A DNA stretch of 64,000 nt, taken from NCBI GenBank assembly GCA_949317995.1, contig OX439038.1, positions 36,275,113 through 36,339,112 on the forward strand. The letters run 5' to 3'. The notes under the pieces are model-generated. The model was not told the DNA's origin and did no database searches. It worked only from the letters and a program-made list of their open reading frames with translations. The position numbers were made by a program, and so were the translations under genes. Position 1 is the stretch's first letter. Each line of letters opens with the position of its first letter. This stretch comes from Acholoe squamosa. Its lineage: Eukaryota > Annelida > Polychaeta > Phyllodocida > Polynoidae. Shown in pieces: positions 11,327-21,410 of this stretch.

Positions 11327-11940
11327 ATGGCGCAAAGTATGTTGTCCGAGGAGGTTAAGATGGCGGTTGGAGAGGGCCGGGTCAGTCCGGTCAATTCAAA
11401 AGACGAAAGATTGTTGGAAGAAGCAGCGGCAGTTGAGACGATTGTGGGAATCAGTAGTCAGAACACTAGTATGGACGCAGAAAGAATGGAGATGAGTATT
11501 ACTTCGGATGTTGATGATGGAAGTATGAAGCCCACTATTCAGGAAGATGAGACAGCTCGGAAAGAAACACTCGGAAAGGAAAAAGGTGCGGAGGCTAGGG
11601 AAACCGCCGCCGCCATCTTGGATCCTGAGAGCGAACAGGGATATCTGAATTTCGAGACCGGGGTTATCCGGTTGCTGAATGGTGACAATAGGAATAAGAT
11701 TTGGGATGAAAAATTAAGTAAGCCGCATAAGATAAATAAGAAGTGGAGTCAGGGACATGATTCCTGCCGGTTTAACAATCCCGAGTCTCTGGTATACGAA
11801 TTATATGGACATGGCTACGGGGATGGCGAAATGCTCTATCAGATCTGTGAATCCGTTAAGAAGAGCTGGGATAGTACCCATCCGGACAGGGAGGCTTCTG
11901 ATACCCTGTTCTACCTCGGTGGACCTGGCAGTACTACTAC
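11327..11940 (+). pseudogene. Element A third reading frame (ORF3), N-terminal part
   Basis: It opens with MAQSMLSEEV at the first ATG and is open to the point where element E is inserted. The front is acidic and low in complexity. A more ordered part follows (ESLVYELYGHGYGDG, WDSTHPDREASD), which sits where B has VNAIWECAHPQW and E has a related stretch. No signal peptide or transmembrane helix is seen. No function is known to me. The C-terminal part of this frame lies at 38314-40301. Confidence 0.65.
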
Positions 11941-12304
11941 TGTAATGGTTCGTATCGACTTAAATGTTGGGTGGCTCGTTGGCTCGCTTATCACTAAAGA
12001 CACCAACACAACACGAGAGATTCGGGTTGGGCAAAGCCTCAGATCACCCCTACCGCTCAGGTAGGCCTTTTATTAACGTACTTTCAGTGCCTGTTATACG
12101 TCTTGACTGGAGCAAGTCCAGTCCCCTTCTGCGGATCGTCCGGCTCCTTAGTAGGAGCTGGACGCGAGGCATGGTGCTGCCCCCTCTTGTACCAAACGGG
12201 TATCGCGAAGCGACACCTGGCTGGCATAGAAGGAACGAGCACCACACGAGCACGTCTCTCGGATGATCCACACTAATATATATACAACTATGCCGGCCTC
12301 TACA
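11941..12304 (-). repeat. Element E downstream (3') LTR
   Basis: On the - strand it begins TGTAGAGGCC and ends CCATTACA. It contains a TATA-like TATATATATTAG and a polyadenylation signal (AATAAAAGG). It is preceded on the - strand by the polypurine tract CTAGTGGGGGTGG (12317-12305), which primes plus-strand synthesis. Confidence 0.9.
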
Positions 12305-13052
12305 CCACCCCCACTAGACTTTACCTAGGGTTGGGTGTTAATAAATACCTATTGTTAAAGTTTATACAATAATATATACATAGGTAAGTCTATAACGATA
12401 TGTTCGTATAGAATATATAACATTAAAGGGGCATTATAAATAATATGTACATAATAATAGGCATCGTCGCATATAACCCGAAGTAACTAAATAATAACAA
12501 TATAGGAAGTGGCCCCTTATGCACCATCGACCTATGGTGGTTTATTAATATGTAACAATGTTACAGTGTTATTATAGTTAATGACGTATTAAAAGTAATG
12601 GATTTACATGGAGTGATATAGTAGTAGTAATATTTACATTAGAAAGTACGTGACCCGAGGGGGGTAGATGACCCGAGAAAAAAATTTCGTTAGATTTTTT
12701 TTTTACAAAAATATACTATCGTATAGAAAAATAGATTATACAAAATATAATACTGATTAAATAGGTGTCCTACCAGGGTAGCAGGATCCAGCGAATCTGG
12801 AATAACTGGTTTCTGCAGCTCCATCCGGCGACATACGTGTGGTGGCAAGCCACGTTGCTGTTGTGATGTGCCCTGATGAAGATGGGAAGATGGAGCCCCG
12901 GTTTGGTGTGGTAATCCATTTGGTGTTTCGGGTAGCGTCCATCTTCGCTGCAGGTTTTGGTTCCAGTTCGGCGGGTCCAGTTCGATGATATGAACCTCTG
13001 GCATAGTAAATGCCTTTACCCTCGGGTACGATGCACTCCGTCAGATGGACAG
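12305..13052 (-). other. Element E 3' noncoding region
   Basis: This is mostly AT-rich sequence between the end of the third frame and the polypurine tract, with no credible frame. B has a comparable AT-rich tail after 63640. Confidence 0.5.
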
Positions 13053-16000
13053 TTACAGATCCTCAGGATCAGTGTCCATCTTCTCAGCTGGCTCCGGGTT
13101 GGCAGCAGGAGCCGAGCTGCTGCAGCTACTGGTAGATAGCAGCTTAGGGGTCTTGGTGAAGGACTCGCTGAGCAAGCTCAGCGCACCCATCCCCTCAGAG
13201 GGACTGTCAACTGCCTCGGCTGGGGCACCCAAAGCGATGGACAGAGACGACGTGGAGCCGTCCCATTCGTCCAGGTGCTTACCGAAGCAGAGGAAAAACT
13301 TAAGGTCAGCCTCCTTGTACCTGTGAATCCTTGTACCTTGAACCAGCTTCCATCTGCTGCCTCCGGCAGAATTGAAGGGCCTCATCGACCTTCTTCCTCT
13401 CCTGCTCCCGGATCTTCTCTTCCTCCCTCTTCTGGATTTCATAAACCAGATTGAAGGTGGCTTCAGTCATACACCGCCAGTAGTCGACAGACTTCTGGCG
13501 ATGAAGTGCCTGCCATTCTGCCATCAGGTCATTCTGGATCTCGGCAGTACGGACGTCGCGGTGGTCGACGAACGTATTCGGATCCTGAAGACCTGACAGG
13601 GTGCTGGCTATGAGTCCCATAACGGGCACCCGAGGTGCCGCTGGTGGGACTATAGCTGGGGGGGTGCAGCAGCCTGCACAGTGACAGGCGGAGCGCCTGC
13701 TGGAGGAACCGAGGGACCCTCAACAGTGGTGCCTCCTCGGCCTCGGCCACCGCCCGGGGGAGCTCGGGTGGACTCTATGCCACCACGGCCTCTACCCCGA
13801 GCCTTGGCTCTGCCCAAGGGGGTTAGGACCTGTGATTCGGGTCCCGCTGGTCCCATTGCAGGGAACTTCGCCGCGTATTCACTGTACGTGGGGCGCTTGC
13901 CGGATGACCCTTCACCGGCCCACCATGCACTGTGCCCGGATGGGGCACCAAAGTAGGTGCTCCAGTCATCCGGACTGCCAGTGGCTTCACTCGGGGGGTG
14001 CTCTGTAGATGCTGGAGGTGGTGTTGGAGCGGCTGCCTGGCTAACCACCCGATGGGTCTGGTTGCCAGACATGTCCAAAGCCGAGACTTGTTGTCCCGAC
14101 TGGCGACGATCAGCTGGGTTACCTGGTCTTGGCTGATCCTTATTACCCGAAGGGCTTACAGATCGGTCCGCGCGGGTCCTTTTGGAGGCACTGGTGGCCG
14201 TAGCCGAACCTCCATTGGTCCCCTTCGAACGGGCTTTGCCTTTCTCCCGTTTGTCGTCGGCCCGCCACTTCTTCACCCTCAGGTGCACCTCGGTGGGCAT
14301 CCCGAACTTGGTGGGTGAGAAGTTCACGGCGAAGTAAACTATGAGGTTGCCACTCCTCCATGAGCAGAATTCGGATTCGAACGCCTGCTCCTTGACATCC
14401 TTAAAGCTCAACGCCGCCCAGTTAGCCAGGAGTTCGTTGAAGCACTTAACGGCTCGTTTCCGGGTCTTCTCCAGGCTGGTACCATGAGCTTTCTGCAAAT
14501 GCAGAGCCATGTCCCGGCGCCGGTGAGTCTTGAACGAGCCGTCGCAGAGCTTACCCGGACGGTCTCCGGGTACGCACCGTAGCAGGGCTTTGTCTCGAAC
14601 GTCTTCTCGCCCGTGAGGGCGAGTTGGCAGGACTCGAATGGGCACCTGCGGCGGTTGCCGCTTGGTCCCCACTGAGTCATTGCCCATTGGACTTTCGTCC
14701 GGGCCTCGTAGTTGTAAATTGACCCCAATTTGGACTTCAGCTGGTCAATCCAAATGAGGTAGAATTTTCCTACTGGCGTATCAGAGGGACCGGACTTCAT
14801 CCACTCCTCGTCATCGCTATCACCATCCTTATTGACGGCGCCCGGGCACATGTAGTGGATTGTGTCATAAGCACAATCCGCGGAGCAGCGTGGGGTACGT
14901 TCTTTGAACCCCTCAGCTGCATTCTTCCACATCCACTTCTGATTGTCATCCTTCGGGACGTCCGTGGTCATTTCTTCCCACGTCGTCACTCCAAATCAGA
15001 TTTGGCTGACGCGGGCAGCTCTGGGTCGCTTTCAGTCGAAGCCTTGACCGAGGTCGTGGCGCTCGTCCCGCTGGTGGTAGCAGAGGGTACTGCAGTAACT
15101 GGGGTGGTTGATGGGGCACTGGAAGTGGAAGCCTTCGGGTCGCCCTTACCCCTCGTCTTGGTAGTGAGGGGTGCGGGCTCCACCGGAGACGCTTTCGCTC
15201 CATTCTTCTTTTTTCCGGCGGCTAGCCTTGGGTGGCTGCGCCGGTACCTCGGGACTCGAATCCGACTGGTGTGGATCCTTGTCCTTTGAACGAGGGCTTC
15301 TCCTGCCACTGACCGGGGAGTCAGAGCCGGAGGCGGAACTCGCTTTGCTTTGAGCCTGCTGCTTTCGGTGGGCCCGACAGGCGGCAGTTAGCTCCTTCTG
15401 TTGTTCAGCCAGCTCGCGACGCTTGGCCTCAACAGCAGCTTGTTGCCGTGAGATGTCCTCTTCCGAGATCTCACCAGCCGCCTCAGGTATGTTGGCGCCT
15501 GGTTCCTCCTCGGTCTTGGACCTCTCAATGGCTATCCGAACGTCCTCCACTTCGAGATCAGACTCGGTGAGAGGGCCCTTCGGTGCTGGCTTACGGCTCA
15601 ATCGCTTGACCTGTCCGGATTCCACCGACGGCTGCGTGACGGTGGAGTCTGTATCCATGTCGGATTCAGACTCTCTTAGCTGGCTCACTTTCCGGGTGAT
15701 ACCTTCGGAAAGCAGCACAGCTCGGGCCAAGCTCTCGTTGACCGCCATAGCCTCCGCCAACCGTTTGTAGTTGCGGAGCCAGGAGACCGGCATGCTCTCG
15801 GCCAACTCGTCCGTGCACGAGTCCATCACCAGAGTTTTGAAATCGTCTGGGATGTTCTCGGCTTGGCCGGGCGTTTCCGCTAAGGGACCGCATCCGAACA
15901 TGGAAGGATGCATGGGGATGTAGGTCCCCCAACTAGTGTACATGACACCTTCCTCCTCGTCCACATGGGCCAGGCGTTCGATGCGTGTTCTGTATCCCGG

Positions 16001-16288
16001 GGGATACAGCGGAATGTCCAAGATATCAATCGAGCGACCCGGAGCCGTTGCTGTAGACGATGGTTCCGGGCGAGGAGGAGGAGGAGGAGGCATCCTATCT
16101 CTGTCTGTGACCTCGGTCGACATCCCAGAGAGAGTGCGAGCAGCCTCTTCGACTTCGGATTCCCTTGCAGGAACCGCCGTTGAGGAGTCCATATTCTCCT
16201 CAATCCGAGACGAGACCGTCGGGTCCTCGCCTTCCTCCAACTGCACGTTGGCGGTTTGACGTGCGGCGTCAATCGTCCCCTGTGCCAT
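13053..16288 (-). pseudogene. Element E third reading frame (ORF3), broken
   Basis: It starts with MAQGTIDAAR at 16288 and reads leftward. In order it shows an acidic, proline-rich front; a stretch with MPVSWLRNYKRLAEAM (matching FPESWLMDYHQMAKGL in B); a cysteine-histidine region (CPFESC, then RRRDMALHLQKAHG); a low-complexity basic region; the motif FPAMGPAGPESQ shared with A and B; and a coiled-coil end with KFFLCFGKHLDEWDG. Several breaks divide it. No membrane segment is present, so it is not an envelope gene. It is homologous to the third frames of A, B and C. Confidence 0.7.
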
Positions 16289-16795
16289 CACAGTGGGACA
16301 ACTTCCAATTTAAAAAATTGGCAACTGTGTTGGACTCCTCCCGAAGGATTCGTCCAACTAAGGTGGGGGATACAATCCACGCAGCTAAAGGCTGCCGGAG
16401 GCCAAACAATAACTGGAGCGAAACAGGTGATGTCTTACCGCCACGAGTCCGCTCTAGTTATGACCAATATGACGTCAGACCTCTCGTCTCGCGAGATCCC
16501 GCGATGGGCTATCCGGTGACCTAGTTCTGCGCTTTCCCGCCGCACCCGCGGCGCCACCTAGCGGTCTAGATCCGAACTAACATTCGACTCGGCATGCGAG
16601 ACGCGGGCTGCTACCCGAGTGCTATCGTCTGGAGCTTGGCGGTATATACAACGCTATCAAGCGAATGTACCGGTTAATCCGTCCGCCGCTCACGGGATAC
16701 AGCTAACCGGGGGGCGCGCGTTCGGCATCCCTAGCCGTGGAATGTATGTTATTCGCCTACGGCGGACAACACACAGCAGCTCGTTGTGTACTGAG
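16289..16795 (-). other. Element E spacer between pol and third frame
   Basis: About 500 bp without a long frame on the coding strand. It includes a CRE-like TGACGTCA (near 16470) and TATATA words near 16640. It is the counterpart of the spacers in A, B and C. Confidence 0.4.
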
Positions 16796-17912
16796 TTAGG
16801 TAACGGCAGACCTCAACCGGGGACTGCGTCTAACGCCTTCGGTTAGCATCTTATTTTTCCCGGCTTTACGTACGGCCTTCTCTGGGTCCCGCCTAGCCAC
16901 GGCGAGACCTTTCCCATACGTAATGCCTTCACTCAGCGAGACATTTTTCCGTTTCTTACGATTAGGCCGTTTCCTGGCCGTCGTCTTCTTTTTAATTACC
17001 CCTCCTGCTTCCGGCACTTTCCTCGGCCGGCCTCTAGGGCGTTTCTCGGGTACCACCACGCTCGGCTTACTCGGCGCAGGCTCAGGTGGGTGGTAACCGA
17101 ACTCCCTCTCCGCCTCTTCGCGTCCCTTCCAGGGCCGAAGTTTTCCGACATTCGTCTTCCATCATCACCATGGACTCGGAGATGATGCGTATAATCTTAA
17201 ATGGACCTTCCCAAGGCGTTACGAGCTTCAACCGTTCGAGTGGCTCGTAGTACCTTAGTACTTTGTCTCCAACATTAAAACGAATTCTTTTGGCATTGGT
17301 ATCATAACCCACCTTCTGCCATTTTGCACTTTTCAACAGTTCTTTACGAACGGCCTCATATGCCTGTTTGAATCTGTCCCTTAACGACTCTACAAACAAC
17401 ACGGTGCAGGGCGCCTCCGGGTCTATCCCAACCACTCCATACACTAAGTCGGCGGGCATTATGATGTCCTCGCCGAACACTAGCATGTTTGGAGTACAAT
17501 TAGTAGATGAATGAACAGTGTTGTTGTAGGCATGTACCACGAACTCACACTGCTCATCCCAGTTGTCCTGGTGGGTATTAACCAGGGGCTTTAGCACTTG
17601 TATCAAAGTTCTATTGAACCTTTCTACCTGTCCATCCGACTGTGGTCGGTATGGATTAGTTCGGGTCTTGCAGATGGCTAGGTAATGACACATTTCCTGC
17701 CATAGCTCTGACTCAAACTCTCTCCCTTGGTAACTGTGCATCATAAGGGGGACACCCAAATGTAGCACCCAGCCTTTCACAAACGCCTCAGCGCATGTGG
17801 CGGCTTTGTGATTGGGAAGAGGAAACACCCGAGTATACTTCGTGTAGTAGTCAGTCACGACCATCATACAAGTGTTATCTCTGGGTGTCATTTTTAATCC
17901 GCTGATGATGTC
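16796..17912 (-). pseudogene. Element E integrase, 3' part with AT-hook tail
   Basis: Reading leftward from the junction with element C it has DIISGL, the D,D,E core (QGREFES, RPQSDGQVERFNRTL), the GPF module (PWEGPFKIIRII) and a basic tail with an AT-hook core (KRPRGRPRK, near 17046-17018). It ends in VRRSPRLRSAVT. The upstream half of this pol lies at 30875-33911, on the other side of element C. It is broken, with about one or two breaks in this part. Confidence 0.8.
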
Positions 17913-18381
17913 TGTGGTGGTCCCGCGTCATCTTCGAGGTACCTTCGTGGTCCTCGTGGGCGACGTCGAGAGCACCTCTATTACCCGACGCCTGGGGGCG
18001 CTGGAGTCCAGCGCCACGTCACCACTTGGTCACGTGGCCCTCGACTCCGGTGTATATAAGGCCGTTGTACGGCCTTCCTCAGGGTCAGTCCAGCCCCGAC
18101 TGACCATTGTGAGCAATGGTCGGCGGCTGCCCGGCTACCATATTCTAATACTCCTCTGTGCTCCTGCACAGAGGGGGTTCATGTGGAATATTAACTCTAG
18201 ACACTAGAAGGCCTAGTGTCGAACCTGCAATAGAGTTCAAAACTCTGCCACCTGTAACTGTGATCGAGAACGGCTGATGCCTATGTGTTATTAGACAATA
18301 AAGTTTTAACTGGAACCTGAATAGTTGTTCTTCGTTGTTTATCGAAAGATTCGATATAACATCGAGTGGTAGAACGCTACA
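17913..18381 (+). repeat. Element C 5' LTR
   Basis: It begins TGTGGTGG and ends GCTACA. A TATA box (TATATAAG, 18053-18060) marks the likely start of transcription and AATAAAG (near 18298) the polyadenylation site. It matches 30407-30874 almost perfectly. Confidence 0.95.
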
Positions 18382-18397
18382 CTGGTGCCGTGACCAG
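18382..18397 (+). other. Element C primer-binding site (tRNA-His type)
   Basis: CTGGTGCCGTGACCAG directly follows the LTR. Positions 18383-18394 (TGGTGCCGTGAC) are complementary to the CCA end and the acceptor strand of animal tRNA-His. The flanks CTGGT and ACCAG are self-complementary, so the site can form a small hairpin. The identical 16-mer is present in B and E. Confidence 0.65.
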
Positions 18398-18441
18398 TTG
18401 TTAACTTTAGTCCGCATAGGTACTGCGAGCTTAAGTTCGAC

Positions 18442-21210
18442 ATGCAGGGTCACTTGGATGAAGATGATGACCCCAATCATCAACATCAAGTGACTACAGG
18501 CCCTTTAGTGGATAGGAATGATCCACTAATTGGTGGTGGTTTGAACCACTCGCTGATATTAGGTCCATCGTCTGACCCGTTGGGCCTGTATCAAAGGAGC
18601 CGGCTACTCAATTGGCGAGTATCGACTCAACTCTCTCCGGCGGCTGAGAACTTCTTGAGGACACAGAGTTTGTCCTATGTAGAAAAATCAGCCTCGCCCG
18701 TGGGAACTCCAATGGGCCTTGGCAGTTGGTCCTTCGAGGGTCCCTCGCCCGTGTCGATACAAGGAAGTATTGACAGTGGCAGGGGACTCAACGAGGAGTT
18801 GCTACAAGAGCAGCAACGCCAACTGCGCCAGGGTCGCCAACAGTTGGATGCTCTCGCGAGTAACACCATGAAAGCTCAGGAGAAGAGTACAGAAATAGAG
18901 CTGAAGTTGGAACAGCTTAGGCAGCAGGCGTTGGAGGCTTCGAACAAGACTCAGATCGCAAATAGAGAGCTTACTGATCTTCAAGAGAAGGTCAAGCAGC
19001 TCTCTAGCGAAAAGGAGTCCTTGCTTGCAACGAAGTCAGAGATCGAGCGTAGTCGGTTGACAGCAATGGATTGTCAATCGCTAAAAGCAAAGATCGATCG
19101 CCTTGCTACAAGCCGCCGAGAATGTGTCGAGAGAGCTCGAAACGATTTTCGGGATGCCCAGCACGAGCAGACGTCCCTTAAACATAAGTTGAAACTACAA
19201 GAAGTAGAAAAGACTATGTTGGAGGAACAACTGCAAGAGTTGTGGCATAAGTTGAACCAACAATCAGCCGAGCATACTGAAGAAGTAGCTGAGCACCTAA
19301 CGGCTTATGAAAAGCAGGTGAAACAGCTACGTCAGGAACGAGAGTCGTTACTCTATCAGATGCAAGCTGACGAGGATGCTCGAGCCAGGGACGAGGCAGA
19401 AATGCGTCGTCGCTGTGAGGAACGAATCGAACACGCAAACAAAATGGCGGAATATCAGGTCTTAATGGAACAAAAAGCGAGGCATGAGGCCGAGCTTAAT
19501 TCCTTGAAGTCTGAATCCCTAGTAGCCCAGTCACTGAAAGATCAGAAGGATTCGGACACTTTGGGAGCCATACGTGGTGAAATCGATGAGCTCCGACGAG
19601 AGATATTGTCTCGCAGAAAGGCTGATGAAGCCAGGGTGAATAAAGAAGTTCGTGATGAACTCGCACTCGAAGAACGTCTGAAGGAGCAGACGGAATCGAA
19701 ATTGCGTACCGCTAGACTTCGAGATAAGCAACAAGGTAGTGAATGCAGCACTACTAGAGTTGCTACTCAAGGGGATCTAGTCGAAAACCCTGACTACAGA
19801 GAGTGGCTTGACCATGCCATGAAGGAGGCCAAGCAACTCTTTGCCATCAGCGAGCAACGAGATCTCTCGAAACCCGAACATGCCCGCCTGGAATTCCTAG
19901 TATCGGAATTGAGACAGGCGGAACGTTCAAAACAGCAGGCGGAGATAGATAGAATGGTGGGAGCAATCGACGACATCTCGAAAGTAGATTCGAGGTCGCG
20001 CCGGACCCAACCAGTTCCTTCAATGCCGCGCACCGATGGTCTAAGTGAAGTGATCGGGCAGTTCTCGACCCCTATCACGACCCAACAACATGTTGATCCA
20101 CCCAAATATAGGGATATCAGGTTCGAAGCTTCACGCCTGAGTGACGCCGAGTCTGGTAACCCCTGGGGGATGAATCACAGTCGTGCAGACACGACTATGA
20201 GAAACATGGGGATGGACCATCAAATACCTAGAAGAGGCACAACATTCGCCCTTGATCAGGTCAGGAGATCAAGCAGAATGTTTGAAAATACCTCTATCGG
20301 GCATGAACCAGCCCGAACTAGGTCAGTCGAGTGCCCTCCATTTACATGGAAGGACGATTGGCTCCGTTGGTACCACGGATTCAATCACGTCCGTCGAGTA
20401 AATGTATGGACCTCGAGTATGGCATTAGCTCAACTCCTCATGTTACTCCAGAATGGCCCGGCAGCTGATACTGTGTGGCTATGGGAGGAGCATGGAGATG
20501 GGACTTTGGAGGGACTGGTCGACATGGTAACGGAAGCCATGACTTCTAGCCTGCAAGACCCCATTGTTACAATGGAGAAGAGACGCCAAGGCAAGAACGA
20601 AAGCATTAGAGCCTATGGCTTTGCTTTGAGACGTCTTGCCGGCGATGCCTATCCAGGTGTGGACTTCTCGGTTGAATGGCTCATAACCAAAGTCAACCAG
20701 TTGTTCATAGGAGGATTGTATGACGTTGATTTACAACAAGACGTTCTTCGGGAGTGGCGTACTTACATGTCCCTAAAGGATCTCATGGACTTGGCAGACG
20801 AGTTGTTGCGGAAACGACAACTCCTGCCGAAGTTAGTGAATCCTACCTCAACAAATGCATTGTCGGCGTTGGCCGACGCCGCTTTGGTTGAGGAAGGACA
20901 GGGCGAAGTCTCCTCATACTCGAAGCCCGGGGCGGGGAGTAAGACTAAGAAAGGTCAGAAATCCGCTGGTAAATCGAAAACACCAAACAAGGCCTCCAAA
21001 CCCAAGGTACAGGAGCAGACCTTCTCGCTGAGTCAATTGAAGAATTTACTCAGGGTTATCGAGGGGGGGGATGTCCCTGGTACTAGCTCGGAGAAGCCGA
21101 GTACCCCTCCGTCTGACGCCAAGTGTTGGAACTGCAAGAAGCAGGGGCATTTCGCACGAACCTGCCCCGAGCCGATTAAAGGACTACCACCTGACGCGAC
21201 GGAAAACTGA
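18442..21210 (+). CDS. Element C Gag with coiled-coil front, 922 aa
   Basis: This is the structural protein of the particle. Residues about 110-450 are a long heptad-rich coiled coil (for example REECVERARNDF-like Glu/Gln/Lys runs), which is unusual for Ty3/gypsy Gag. A capsid-like domain follows at about 630-780 (WKDDWLRWYHGFN, EKRRQGKNESIRAYGF). A linker and a CCHC zinc knuckle (CWNCKKQGHFARTC, from residue 895) end the protein. The start ATG is the first after the PBS. The terminator at 21208 is preceded directly by GGAAAAC and followed by a strong stem-loop. Confidence 0.85.
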   Translation: MQGHLDEDDDPNHQHQVTTGPLVDRNDPLIGGGLNHSLILGPSSDPLGLYQRSRLLNWRVSTQLSPAAENFLRTQSLSYVEKSASPVGTPMGLGSWSFEGPSPVSIQGSIDSGRGLNEELLQEQQRQLRQGRQQLDALASNTMKAQEKSTEIELKLEQLRQQALEASNKTQIANRELTDLQEKVKQLSSEKESLLATKSEIERSRLTAMDCQSLKAKIDRLATSRRECVERARNDFRDAQHEQTSLKHKLKLQEVEKTMLEEQLQELWHKLNQQSAEHTEEVAEHLTAYEKQVKQLRQERESLLYQMQADEDARARDEAEMRRRCEERIEHANKMAEYQVLMEQKARHEAELNSLKSESLVAQSLKDQKDSDTLGAIRGEIDELRREILSRRKADEARVNKEVRDELALEERLKEQTESKLRTARLRDKQQGSECSTTRVATQGDLVENPDYREWLDHAMKEAKQLFAISEQRDLSKPEHARLEFLVSELRQAERSKQQAEIDRMVGAIDDISKVDSRSRRTQPVPSMPRTDGLSEVIGQFSTPITTQQHVDPPKYRDIRFEASRLSDAESGNPWGMNHSRADTTMRNMGMDHQIPRRGTTFALDQVRRSSRMFENTSIGHEPARTRSVECPPFTWKDDWLRWYHGFNHVRRVNVWTSSMALAQLLMLLQNGPAADTVWLWEEHGDGTLEGLVDMVTEAMTSSLQDPIVTMEKRRQGKNESIRAYGFALRRLAGDAYPGVDFSVEWLITKVNQLFIGGLYDVDLQQDVLREWRTYMSLKDLMDLADELLRKRQLLPKLVNPTSTNALSALADAALVEEGQGEVSSYSKPGAGSKTKKGQKSAGKSKTPNKASKPKVQEQTFSLSQLKNLLRVIEGGDVPGTSSEKPSTPPSDAKCWNCKKQGHFARTCPEPIKGLPPDATEN

Positions 21211-21243
21211 GGCGGGCGGCTCGACGTGGCAATCGAGCTGCCC
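21201..21243 (+). promoter_or_regulatory. Element C gag-pol frameshift signal (candidate)
   Basis: GGAAAAC (21201-21207) abuts the gag terminator. After a short gap, 21214-21224 pairs with 21233-21243 in an 11-bp stem with one G-U pair and an 8-nt loop. The pol frame is -1 relative to gag and is already open at this point. This is the strongest of the four stem-loops in the window. Confidence 0.65.
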
Positions 21244-21410
21244 GACCATCGAAAAGCCAAGGTATCAGCACCTCTGGCACTCCTGATCAGACGACAGTAG
21301 ATTCGAGGGAACTAGGTAAGGTCCCGGTAGGGCCGTCCCAGCCCTTTACCACAGCGGCACCGGTTGATCACCGGTCGGGTTCCGAAGATGTCGGTGTAGA
21401 AAAAGCCTCA

